Of a stretch of 64,000 nt of DNA, positions 1-7,398 are shown piece after piece. Made by a program: the position numbers and the translations under genes. The DNA lies in assembly GCF_037198285.1 (NCBI RefSeq), contig NZ_CP147243.1, forward strand, positions 930,001 to 994,000, written 5' to 3'. Under the pieces are notes generated by a model. It ran no database searches. It saw only the letters and a list, made by a program, of their open reading frames with translations, and was not told where the DNA came from. Numbering within the stretch: position 1 is the stretch's first letter; each line of letters begins with the position of its first letter. This DNA comes from Haladaptatus sp. DJG-WS-42. Lineage in GTDB: Archaea; Halobacteriota; Halobacteria; Halobacteriales; Halococcaceae.

Positions 1-45
1 CCCCACACTCTTCGGCACCCCGAGCGAATACAGCGACCTACCCAT
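1..45 (-). CDS. Possible N-terminus of a gene running off the left edge
   Basis: An ATG on the minus strand opens a frame that stays open for 15 codons to the window edge (MGRSLYSLGVPKSVG). It would be divergent from nothing visible and co-directional with the RaSEA gene. No clear TATA box lies just upstream; a TATA-like stretch is seen nearer position 103-113. Too little is visible to name a family, and it could be chance. Confidence 0.25.
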   Translation of the reverse strand, partial: MGRSLYSLGVPKSVG

Positions 46-174
46 GTCAACACCGTACTCTGTTCGGCCGTGCCGTATGACAGTGGATGTCAATTAGTGC
101 CTTTGTTATAGGCTACCTGTAATGTGCTAACGACTGTTTACAAAAGTGGTAGGACTTCCTTACTGATGGTTCAT

Positions 175-1245
175 TCAGTTCGTGAGTGGCATGTTGAAAC
201 TCGTTTCGTGCGCCATGACGAGGTCCCACGTCTCCTCGCATTCACAGGCTACCTGGTCGAACACCGAGGGGTCCTGGCGCAGGTCGAAGTCTTTTATCGC
301 GAGTTGGACGCGGTCGTCACACTCCCCGCAGTTGTGCGCGCCGCGCTCTTGGCCGTGACCGACCGGGTCTGAGACGACGATGGCGTCTACGTCTGCGGTT
401 TCGCGCAGGATGTGTGCGACACTCCAGAGCCACGGCGGGCGGTAGCCCGAGTTGTGGAACAGCTCGTTGACCATCGTGTAGCGCTGGACGTTGGTCGGGT
501 TCATCGAGACGGTGTGGGCGTACTCCGCACAGCGCTCGATGGAGGAAATCATGTCGGAGACGGCTTCCGGTTCAGAGAGGAACGGGGGCTTGAACAGAAG
601 GTAGGCTTTGATACCTGCACCCGCGCGGTCGGCTTCTTCGCTCGCTGCGATGAAGTCGTCGAAGTCGAAGTACTTGTTCACGCAGTCGCGGCGCACGCGG
701 TCGGTGGCCGTTTCGAGGCCTACCGCGATGTCCGTGTTGAGGCCAACGTCCACGAAGTCTGCGACGCGGTCTTCTTTGACGAAGTCCGGGAGACTCTCGA
801 GGACGATTCGCTTTCGGTCCGAAAAGGTCTCTGCGATGGCCTGTCGGCTCTCTGCAGGGACTTCGCGCTCATCTAAGAAACTGCCGGAGGTGTAGATTTT
901 GATGAGGTCGGCTTTCTCGTCTGCGCGTTCTTCCTCGTGGTCGAGACAGACCTGAATCTGGTCCATCAACTGCTCGTGGGTGACGCTCCCGCCTTCGACA
1001 GATTCGGAGACGTAGCCACACATGGTGCAGCCACCGGCGCGTGCCCAGCGACAGCCACCGGTGTTCAGAATGATGGTCAACGACTGGTAGACGCCGTCTG
1101 GCGTGTTGTCCTCGTCCAGCCAGACGCGTGTTGGCTCGTGCGGGTCGTAGGTACGCTGTTTTTTCGCGCGAATCTCGCGCATCACCTTGTTGTGGGCGTC
1201 CATCCCGCGCCCCTGTTCGTACACGTCGGGGCCCTGCTTGCTCAT
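175..1245 (-). CDS. raSEA: Archaeosine biosynthesis radical SAM protein RaSEA
   Basis: This 356-residue protein matches the Elp3-like radical SAM enzyme that, with ArcS, turns the preQ0-lysine adduct at tRNA position 15 into archaeosine. The cluster cysteines appear as C65, C73 and C76 in the stretch GGCRWARAGGCTMCGY, an unusual CX7CX2C spacing. Further cysteines sit near the C-terminus (HNCGEC and ACECEE) and could bind metal. A later start at M15 (MDAHNKV) is possible, because the family core begins around there. It is divergent from an M20 peptidase. Its partners ArcS and TgtA lie about 6-9 kb away on the same strand, so the pathway is complete here. The family assignment rests on overall similarity as I recall it. 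Confidence 0.9.
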   Translation of the reverse strand: MSKQGPDVYEQGRGMDAHNKVMREIRAKKQRTYDPHEPTRVWLDEDNTPDGVYQSLTIILNTGGCRWARAGGCTMCGYVSESVEGGSVTHEQLMDQIQVCLDHEEERADEKADLIKIYTSGSFLDEREVPAESRQAIAETFSDRKRIVLESLPDFVKEDRVADFVDVGLNTDIAVGLETATDRVRRDCVNKYFDFDDFIAASEEADRAGAGIKAYLLFKPPFLSEPEAVSDMISSIERCAEYAHTVSMNPTNVQRYTMVNELFHNSGYRPPWLWSVAHILRETADVDAIVVSDPVGHGQERGAHNCGECDDRVQLAIKDFDLRQDPSVFDQVACECEETWDLVMAHETSFNMPLTN

Positions 1246-1336
1246 TACCCGGACTATCGGCCGTGGGGCTAAATCGGCTTCGTCTGCGAACGCACCGTCC
1301 GAACCTTTCTTTGAACGGCGACAAGTATGACGACCA

Positions 1337-2590
1337 ATGACCGCTCGGTTGGCTCTCGAATCTGACCTCCGCCAGTTCGTCTCCCGACTCCTGCGCTTCG
1401 ATACGACCGCACCGAACGAGAAGGCCGCCCAAGCGTGGGTCGAACAAACCCTTGTGTCGTGGGGCTTTGAAACCTACACGTGGACGGCAGACGCCGCCCG
1501 CCTCGCCACACACCCGTCGTTTCCGGACGACCCGGCAGCAATCGACGTGGCAGACCGCCCGAGCGTCGGCGGCGTCCTCGAATTCGGCGACCCAGAAGCA
1601 GGCCCGACGGTCGTCTTGAACGGCCACGTCGACGTGGTTCCCGCAGAAGGTGAGTGGTCCTCAGACCCGTTCGAGCCGACGTGGGACGGCGACAATCTCA
1701 CCGCGCGCGGTGCGGCAGACATGAAATCCGGCCTCTCTGCGTGTATCTTCGCCGCGCGAACGCTGGCCGAGAGCTCGGAAAATCTGAACGGCCGCGTCGT
1801 CGTCGAAAGCGTCGTTGGAGAGGAAGAAGGCGGCATCGGCGCGGCCGCGGCCGCCCTCGACAATCCCTACCCCTTCTCACGCGACATGGCGCTCATCGCA
1901 GAGCCGACCGAGTTGCGCCCCGTCCTCGCCGTCGAAGGGAGCGTTATGAAACGCCTCGAACTCGCGGGACGCTCGGCTCACGCCGCCCGCCGCTGGTGCG
2001 GTGAGTCCGTCCTCCCGCACTTCGAAGCCATCCGCCGTGCCTTCGAGGAACTCGAGGCTGAGCGTGCAGAGCGCATCCAACACCCACTCTACGACCGCTT
2101 CGAGAACCCGTGGCCGACCTCCTTCGGAACCGTCCACGCCGGGTCGTGGGCCTCGACGGTGCCCTCAGAACTCACCGCGGAGGTCAGAATCGGGGTCGCA
2201 CCCGGTGAAACCGTTGCCGCTGTCGAAGCCGAGTACGAAGCGCGCCTCGCAGACGTGGTCGCGGAAAACGAGTGGCTGAGCGAACACCCACCGTCGTTCG
2301 AGCGTTTCTCTATCCAGTTCGAAGCCGGTGAGATTAGCGAAGCCGAACCGATTCACCGCGCGCTGCAGGCGGCGATGGCCGAGGCTGGCCTGTCGAACCG
2401 CGAGCCAATCGGTGAAACCTACGGCGCAGACTCGCGCCACTACATCGAAGCCGGAATCCCGACTGTGGTGTTCGGCCCCGGAACCATCGACCAAGCGCAC
2501 TTCCCAGACGAGACAATCGACTTCCGCGAGGTCGTCACTGCGACGAGCGTGATTGCAGACACCGTCTCACGGCTACTGCAGACGGAGTAG
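1337..2590 (+). CDS. M20 family metallopeptidase / amidohydrolase (ArgE/DapE-like)
   Basis: A cytosolic di-zinc hydrolase of the M20 family, the group holding acetylornithine deacetylase and succinyl-diaminopimelate desuccinylase. At 417 residues it has the usual length. Metal and catalytic motifs are in order: GHVDVVP with the first His near residue 95, GAADMKSG with the bridging Asp, the GEEEGG pair of glutamates, and a late His in FGPGTIDQAHFPDE. A dimerisation insert lies between them. The substrate cannot be read from sequence, and no arginine or lysine synthesis gene adjoins it. Its 3' end overlaps the convergent VanZ-like gene by 18 bases. The start at 1337 is 91 bases from the divergent RaSEA start. 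Confidence 0.85.
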   Translation: MTARLALESDLRQFVSRLLRFDTTAPNEKAAQAWVEQTLVSWGFETYTWTADAARLATHPSFPDDPAAIDVADRPSVGGVLEFGDPEAGPTVVLNGHVDVVPAEGEWSSDPFEPTWDGDNLTARGAADMKSGLSACIFAARTLAESSENLNGRVVVESVVGEEEGGIGAAAAALDNPYPFSRDMALIAEPTELRPVLAVEGSVMKRLELAGRSAHAARRWCGESVLPHFEAIRRAFEELEAERAERIQHPLYDRFENPWPTSFGTVHAGSWASTVPSELTAEVRIGVAPGETVAAVEAEYEARLADVVAENEWLSEHPPSFERFSIQFEAGEISEAEPIHRALQAAMAEAGLSNREPIGETYGADSRHYIEAGIPTVVFGPGTIDQAHFPDETIDFREVVTATSVIADTVSRLLQTE

Positions 2591-2965
2591 TCTGCGCCCG
2601 ACGAGCACCCACGCGAGCACGCCAATCGCCGCGCCGACGGAGTTTGCGGCGATGTCTGCGAGGTCGAAGCTCCGTTCGGGAAGCGGATACTGGATGAACT
2701 CGATGGTGATGCCATAGCCAAGGGCGAGCACAAAGGCGGCGAGTCGTCCGTGGCGATACTTGTTGAGCACCATCGCAAGCACTCCGGCCTGTCCGGCATA
2801 CGCGAGGCTGTGGAGCCACTTATCGAGGTGGAACAGACCAAGTGGCCCCCACGAAGAGATGCCGGAGCTCGGCGGTTTTATCACCGACATGAAGAGGATG
2901 GCGCCGGCCACGGTCAGCGGAAGGGCGTAGCGGACGCGGCCGACTTCCAGACGGACTGGCTCCAT
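2573..2965 (-). CDS. VanZ-like family membrane protein
   Basis: A small integral membrane protein of about 130 residues. The family takes its name from a teicoplanin-resistance protein, but the role in archaea is unknown. Visible are an initial helix (YALPLTVAGAILFMSVI), a conserved-looking DKWLHSLAYAGQAGVLAMV stretch, a helix containing YGITIEFIQ, the DLADIAANSVGAAIG segment typical of VanZ-like proteins, and a basic C-terminus. I chose the start at 2965 (MEPVRLE), because the longer frame to 3052 adds a non-hydrophobic, low-quality leader. It converges on and overlaps the M20 gene. Confidence 0.75.
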   Translation of the reverse strand: MEPVRLEVGRVRYALPLTVAGAILFMSVIKPPSSGISSWGPLGLFHLDKWLHSLAYAGQAGVLAMVLNKYRHGRLAAFVLALGYGITIEFIQYPLPERSFDLADIAANSVGAAIGVLAWVLVGRRLLRLQ

Positions 2966-3118
2966 TGTCGCTGTCGAAGCGTCGCAATGACAAAATACTG
3001 GTGCCTTCAACGACCGCGACGGTTCAGCACAGCAATTTTTCGACGTAATCACATCCAGTTACGTTCTCGTAAAAACTACCAACACCTCTCAGTGCGTATG
3101 TAAGTGCGAGACGTTACC

Positions 3119-5056
3119 ATGAGTGATATTGGCGGCTTTCAAGACCATGTTGCGAGGATTGACCTGTCAGCTGGGTCAGTGGACTACGAGGGGATAGACG
3201 AGGAGGATGCGCGCAAGTATATCGGCGGTCGCGGCCTCGGCGTCAAGTACGTGTTCGAGCAGGGGCCGGACGTAGACCCGCTTGGCCCGGACAACCTGCT
3301 CGCGTTCATGAACGGCCCGCTTACGGGCACACAGACGGTGATGAGCGGTCGAATCGCGGTCGTCACCAAATCTCCGCTTACGAACACCGTGACCGACTCC
3401 CACCACGGTGGATGGAGCGGCGCACGCCTGAAATGGGCTGGCTTCGACGGTCTGCTGTTCACCGGGAAAGCAGATGCCCCAGTGTACGCCGTCATCGAAG
3501 ACGGTGAAGTCACGCTCAAAGACGCCTCCCACATGTGGGGCTGGGGCGTCCACGACACCATCAGCGAGCTCGAAGACGAGGTCGACGGCCAGCGCGGCAA
3601 GAACTTCAGCTGCATGGCCATCGGCCCCGGCGGCGAGAATCAGGTGCGCTACGCCTGCATCGTCAACGAAGACGACCGCGCGAGCGGCCGCGGTGGCACA
3701 GGCGCGGTCATGGGCTCGAAGAACCTGAAGGCAGTCGTCATCAAATCGACGACGAAGATGCCGAAGCCGAAAGACCCGGAGACGTTCAAGAAGGGCCACC
3801 AGCAGGCGATGCAGGTGATTCAGGAATCGGACGTGACCGCGCCGAACGAAGGCGGCCTGTCGCTGTACGGGACGAACGTCCTCATGAATCTCACCGAAGA
3901 GATGGACGGCCTCCCGACGCGCAATGGGAAGTACACGAGTACCGCGAGCGAGGCGCGCGAAAGCCCGAGCGACCCGAACATCGACTCGGAGAAAGTGTCC
4001 GGCGAGAACGTCCGCGAGAACATCCTCGTCGACGAACCGACCTGCCACTCCTGTCCGGTCGCGTGTAAGAAAGAAGTCGAGGTGCAGGTCATGCACAAGG
4101 GCGACGAGATGAACGTCCGCATGGAGTCGTTCGAGTACGAATCGGCGTTCACGCTCGGGCCGAACTCGATGAACGACGACCGCGACAAGGTTGCGGTCAT
4201 GATCGACCAGTGTAACAACCTCGGGCTTGACACCATCGAGACGGGCAACATGATTGCCATGGCGATGGAGATGACCGAGGAAGGCAAGTTCGACGGCAAC
4301 TTCGAGGGCATCGAATGGGGCGACGCAGACGAGATGATCGACCTCATCGAGGACATCGCGGTTCGTGAGGGCGAACTCGCAGACCTGCTCGCAGGCGGCG
4401 CAAACCACATCGCAGAGACGATGGACGCCCACGGCAACTCGCTCGCCGTGAAGGGCCAGACCATCCCGGCGTACGACCCACGCTGCATGAAGGGCATGGG
4501 CATCGCCTACGCCACCTCGAACCGCGGGGCGTGCCACCTGCGCGCCTACACGCCGTCGGCTGAAATTCTCGGCCTGCCCGAGAAGGTTGACCCGTACGCG
4601 TGGGAGGGCAAAGGCGAACTCACCATGGCGTTCCAAGACCTCCACGCCATCTCCGATTCGTTCGACATCTGCAAGTTCAACGCCTTCGCAGAGGGCATCG
4701 AAGAGTACGTCCTCCAGTACAGCGGTATGACCGGCTTCGACGTGACCGAAGACGAACTGCTCGAAACCGGCGAGCGCATCTACAACTTAGAGCGCTACTA
4801 CAACAACCTCGCCGGCTTCGAAGGCGAAGACGACTCGCTGCCCGGACGCTTCGTCGAAGGCCCAGACGCCATCCCCGGACAGGGTGCTTCTGAAGGCCAG
4901 CTCTGTGAACTCGACCAGATGAAAGCAGAGTACTACACGGCGCGTGGCTGGGTCGACGGCGTCGTCCCAGACGAGAAACTCGACGCACTCGGCATCGACA
5001 TCGGCCCCGGTACGGGCGTGAGTTCCGGAGGCGGCGCGGCACCCGCAGACGACTAA
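3119..5056 (+). CDS. aor: Aldehyde ferredoxin oxidoreductase (tungsten/molybdenum bis-pterin)
   Basis: A cytosolic oxidoreductase oxidising aldehydes to acids with ferredoxin as acceptor, using a tungstopterin or molybdopterin cofactor. At 645 residues it has full family length. The N-terminal region carries the pterin-binding GGRGLGVKYVFEQ and NGPLTGT segments. The 4Fe-4S cluster cysteines are C309, C312 and C316 in CHSCPVAC, with the distal ligand in DSFDICKF near the C-terminus. The start is taken as the ATG at 3119; an in-frame GTG at 3104 would add five residues. A MoaD/SAMP-like gene lies about 1.1 kb downstream on the opposite strand and may supply cofactor sulfur. The physiological substrate is unknown. 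Confidence 0.92.
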   Translation: MSDIGGFQDHVARIDLSAGSVDYEGIDEEDARKYIGGRGLGVKYVFEQGPDVDPLGPDNLLAFMNGPLTGTQTVMSGRIAVVTKSPLTNTVTDSHHGGWSGARLKWAGFDGLLFTGKADAPVYAVIEDGEVTLKDASHMWGWGVHDTISELEDEVDGQRGKNFSCMAIGPGGENQVRYACIVNEDDRASGRGGTGAVMGSKNLKAVVIKSTTKMPKPKDPETFKKGHQQAMQVIQESDVTAPNEGGLSLYGTNVLMNLTEEMDGLPTRNGKYTSTASEARESPSDPNIDSEKVSGENVRENILVDEPTCHSCPVACKKEVEVQVMHKGDEMNVRMESFEYESAFTLGPNSMNDDRDKVAVMIDQCNNLGLDTIETGNMIAMAMEMTEEGKFDGNFEGIEWGDADEMIDLIEDIAVREGELADLLAGGANHIAETMDAHGNSLAVKGQTIPAYDPRCMKGMGIAYATSNRGACHLRAYTPSAEILGLPEKVDPYAWEGKGELTMAFQDLHAISDSFDICKFNAFAEGIEEYVLQYSGMTGFDVTEDELLETGERIYNLERYYNNLAGFEGEDDSLPGRFVEGPDAIPGQGASEGQLCELDQMKAEYYTARGWVDGVVPDEKLDALGIDIGPGTGVSSGGGAAPADD

Positions 5057-5086
5057 CCCACTCGCTTTCTTTTGTTTCTCGCCGCG

Positions 5087-5494
5087 TCAGTAGATGATTC
5101 GCTGGCGCATGTCTCGACGGATTGCACCGAGCGCCGTAGCCGTGCCGATGAGTGCGATGAGCGACGGGCCGAACGTTGACGGATTCAACCAGTCGAACGA
5201 CGAGAAGTACGAGAGGTAGTAGTACTGTCCCTGATATTTCACCACCTCGGGGTAGTCGATGTCGTCTTCGACCGTCACGACACCACCGCCTTTCACCTGC
5301 TCAAAAATCGCCTGTTCGGTTGGGCTCATCTCCGCAAAGTAGGCCGTCGGTTTGTGTGGCGAGGGCGCATCTCGCGTTTCGACGTACTCGACGTGATAAT
5401 CCATATCTGCAAACGGGAAGAACAGCGCCACACCAGCGAGTGCGACGCAGGCACCGACGAAGAGGAGGATGAAATTAATCGTCGATTGGTTCAT
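5087..5494 (-). CDS. Small two-helix membrane protein, unknown function
   Basis: A 135-residue protein I do not recognise. It has a hydrophobic helix at about residues 7-29 and a second near 109-126, with roughly 80 polar residues between them, so it is probably a membrane-anchored protein with an outward domain. The middle holds a Tyr-rich stretch (KYQGQYYYLSYF) and the C-terminus is basic. A good TATA-like box sits at 5515-5522, 21-28 bases before the ATG, suggesting its own leaderless transcript. It is last in a run of minus-strand small genes and converges on the aldehyde oxidoreductase gene. Confidence 0.7.
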   Translation of the reverse strand: MNQSTINFILLFVGACVALAGVALFFPFADMDYHVEYVETRDAPSPHKPTAYFAEMSPTEQAIFEQVKGGGVVTVEDDIDYPEVVKYQGQYYYLSYFSSFDWLNPSTFGPSLIALIGTATALGAIRRDMRQRIIY

Positions 5495-5514
5495 ACTCGC
5501 AGGTCAAACAACCA

Positions 5515-5522
5515 CGATAAAA
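5515..5522 (-). promoter_or_regulatory. TATA-like box for the two-helix membrane protein
   Basis: On the minus strand the bases read CTTTTATC, ending 21 bases before the ATG at 5494. That spacing fits an archaeal TATA box of a leaderless transcript. Confidence 0.45.
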
Positions 5523-5537
5523 GCTTTCTGCCGGGTG

Positions 5538-5906
5538 TTAGGCTTCTGCTTTTCCGATGACGATGCAGTCGCGGATGTCGAGGGCAGCGTCGAACTCGAA
5601 TCGTCGGTCCTCTCTGCGCCCCACACGCAGGAGTTGTTCGTTGTGCGCCCGGCGGACGGCGTTCATCTCGCGGTCGTTCATGTCCACACGGTGGGCGATG
5701 ACCGCCCACTGCTCGTGGCCGACGAAGAAAAAACAGGCCGCCTCCGTTTCGAAGACGAGTTCGAAGCGGTCACGAAATTCGTCGAGTTTCGGCCCAATCT
5801 GTTCTTGGACACGGTCTACGAGGGGGGCGAGGTCGTGGGCGGGAACGCTCGCTTTCGCCCCGGCGATGAGCAACACCTGTCCTTCGATTGGGTCGCCGTT
5901 TGCCAT
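5538..5906 (-). CDS. Conserved-looking hypothetical protein, SAMP-operon third gene
   Basis: A 122-residue acidic soluble protein with no family I can name. It contains long amphipathic stretches (LVDRVQEQIGPKLDEFRDRF) and a short hydrophobic segment with an aromatic run (ACFFFVGHEQWAVIAHRV). Its ATG follows the TAG of the preceding 85-residue gene with no gap, and that gene in turn overlaps the MoaD/SAMP-like gene, so the three are almost certainly co-transcribed. The context suggests a link with pterin cofactor or sulfur chemistry, but nothing in the protein itself shows it. Confidence 0.65.
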   Translation of the reverse strand: MANGDPIEGQVLLIAGAKASVPAHDLAPLVDRVQEQIGPKLDEFRDRFELVFETEAACFFFVGHEQWAVIAHRVDMNDREMNAVRRAHNEQLLRVGRREDRRFEFDAALDIRDCIVIGKAEA

Positions 5907-6164
5907 CTACCCACCTGCGCGCATCGCTTTCTGTGAGAATCGCTCGACCAGTTCGTCGAGTATCGATTCGTCGCCAGAGAAAACGACGGTCACCTCGGTC
6001 AGTTCGAGCGACGGGCCGATACTGACTTTCTCACTGGAAACGTGTGCCGTCCAGTCGGAGGCGACAATCGTCGCTTCGTCGCCACCGGGTTCGCCGCCGA
6101 GATTCTGCAGATAGTGTTTGGCGAGGCGTTCTGAGATACCGCGAAACGATTTTTCTATCTGCAT
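5907..6164 (-). CDS. 85-residue protein coupled to the MoaD/SAMP gene, ends in Gly-Gly
   Basis: A small soluble protein of unknown function. Its predicted pattern is helix, strand, strand, helix, with SVSSEKVSIG-like and TEVTVVFSG strands and a final helix (ESILDELVERFSQKAM). It ends in RAGG, so like its upstream neighbour it has a C-terminal di-glycine. Its ATG shares one base with the TGA stop of the MoaD/SAMP-like gene (TGATG), which points to translational coupling and joint function. A ferredoxin-like accessory fold seems as likely as a second ubiquitin-like fold. I could not tell which from sequence alone. Confidence 0.7.
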   Translation of the reverse strand: MQIEKSFRGISERLAKHYLQNLGGEPGGDEATIVASDWTAHVSSEKVSIGPSLELTEVTVVFSGDESILDELVERFSQKAMRAGG

Positions 6165-6445
6165 CAGCCACCTGCGACCGGCGGGAAGACGCTCAGTCGG
6201 TCGCCAGCTTCGAGTTCGGTGTCGACGCCTTTCATGTGGAGGACTTCCCGGCCGTTTTTGAGGACGCTGAGCTGTGGGAGGATGTTGCCGTCGCCGTCTA
6301 AGAGACTGCCGGAGAGGCCGTCAAACTCGGCTTCGATCGAGTCGAGCACTTCGCCGACGGTCACGTCGTCGTCGAAGTCGCGTTCGATGGTTTTTGACCC
6401 GACGGCTTCTCTGAAAGTGGCGAAGAATCGGAGTTCGACCTGCAT
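6164..6445 (-). CDS. samp1: MoaD / SAMP-type ubiquitin-like small modifier protein
   Basis: A 93-residue beta-grasp protein that ends in PPVAGG, the di-glycine needed for adenylation by UbaA/MoeB-type E1 enzymes. Members of this family act as sulfur carriers for molybdopterin synthase (MoaD) and, in haloarchaea, as SAMP protein modifiers. Visible are the first strand (MQVELRFFATFREAV), the GEVLDSIEAEF helix, NGREVLHMKGVDTELEAGDRL-type strands and the tail. I take the start at 6445; a longer frame to 7120 overlaps two other genes and has no coding character. Proximity to an aldehyde ferredoxin oxidoreductase favours a role in pterin cofactor synthesis. The choice between SAMP1 and a plain MoaD is uncertain. 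Confidence 0.88.
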   Translation of the reverse strand: MQVELRFFATFREAVGSKTIERDFDDDVTVGEVLDSIEAEFDGLSGSLLDGDGNILPQLSVLKNGREVLHMKGVDTELEAGDRLSVFPPVAGG

Positions 6446-6483
6446 TACCCACAGACAGAGGCGCAAGCAGTATAAATATGGGC

Positions 6484-6885
6484 CTACCGGCCACCGAAAC
6501 GAATGCCGTCTTCGACAATGCGGGCATTTCGTTCTCGGTCGAGTTCGGCGGCGAGGGCGTCGTGGTCGTACAGTTGCGTGATGAGCGACGCCTGCAGGTT
6601 GCGCCACGCGATGGCGTAGATGGGCGACTGCCCCCACGCACGAAGCTCGGGAACGAACTCGTCGTATTTCTCCAGTCGGGCCTCCATGCGGTCGATTGCT
6701 TCGAGGACAAAGCGCGCGGCTTCTGCGTCGTCTTCTGCCTCGGCTATCGCGCGGTTGATGCTCGACTCCCAGCCCTCGACGGCGCGCTCCATGTCTTTGG
6801 CCGCGTTCTGGCCGTCTTCGGGAAGCGACTCGACAATCTGTGCTGGCAGTGCGAGTGACACGTCGTCCATGTACGAAGGTGACAT
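6484..6885 (-). CDS. Conserved-looking acidic helical protein, unknown function
   Basis: A 133-residue, strongly acidic, mostly helical soluble protein that I do not recognise. It has a long helical stretch (AAKDMERAVEGWESSINRAIAEAEDDAEAARF in outline), a WGQSPIYAIAWRNLQASLITQLY segment, and an Arg-rich C-terminus ending FGGR. An internal ATG at 6870 (MDDVSLAL) is an alternative start. It precedes the MoaD/SAMP-like gene by 38 bases on the same strand and may share its transcript. No catalytic motif is seen. Confidence 0.65.
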   Translation of the reverse strand: MSPSYMDDVSLALPAQIVESLPEDGQNAAKDMERAVEGWESSINRAIAEAEDDAEAARFVLEAIDRMEARLEKYDEFVPELRAWGQSPIYAIAWRNLQASLITQLYDHDALAAELDRERNARIVEDGIRFGGR

Positions 6886-6906
6886 GGCGCGTGTAAAATG
6901 GTTGTG

Positions 6907-7362
6907 CTACACGTGTGTCGGAGCGGGAGCACCCGTCCGGAACGTCGCAAATGCTGCGCCAGCAAAGACGAACAGCGTGAAGGTCATTGCGCGGAGGATG
7001 GCGGTGTAGGCACTCCCCAAAATGGGGAACGTGACTTGGAGACCCCCCTGTCCGTCGAGTGCGACGAACGTTACAATCGCTGTGCCGAGCAGTAAGCCGA
7101 CGAGTGCGCCCCCGAAACACGAAGTGAGCACGTTCTTGTATGCGACAGCCACGTCGACGCGCTTGCCCGTCACGTAGCCGAGGACAACTGCGAGGACTGG
7201 ACTGACGAGAAACCCGAGAACGGAGACGACGAAGGCTGCACCACCGAGTTGCGAAAATGGTTGATTGAGAAGAATCTGGAGGTACTGTGAAACCGTCATT
7301 ATCGCGCCAGCGAGACCAGCCAAGGCGAAGGCCGAAACCGCAAGCCGTCTATCGAGAGCCAT
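6907..7362 (-). CDS. Four-helix membrane protein, unknown function
   Basis: A 151-residue protein with about four hydrophobic helices: an N-terminal one (FALAGLAGAIMTVSQYL), one around VVSVLGFLVSPVLAVVLGYV, one around GGALVGLLLGTAIVTFV, and a final one (MTFTLFVFAGAAFATF). The loops are short, so it is an integral membrane protein with no visible enzymatic motif. It follows the end of arcS by 36 bases on the same strand and precedes the acidic helical protein by 21 bases. Similar small four-helix proteins are common in haloarchaea, but I know no function. Confidence 0.65.
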   Translation of the reverse strand: MALDRRLAVSAFALAGLAGAIMTVSQYLQILLNQPFSQLGGAAFVVSVLGFLVSPVLAVVLGYVTGKRVDVAVAYKNVLTSCFGGALVGLLLGTAIVTFVALDGQGGLQVTFPILGSAYTAILRAMTFTLFVFAGAAFATFRTGAPAPTHV

Positions 7363-7398
7363 AGCGGCACCACTCAGCCCCCGGTAATAACAATTCGC

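Noticed and set aside
3176-4645. Very long open frame antisense to the aldehyde ferredoxin oxidoreductase gene
   Set aside because: It is a by-product of high GC and codon bias in the true gene. Its translation is Val/Arg/His-rich with no motif.
6164-7120. A 318-codon frame extending the SAMP-like gene upstream
   Set aside because: It overlaps two better minus-strand genes in other frames, and the added part is Arg-rich without homology. The 93-residue reading is complete.
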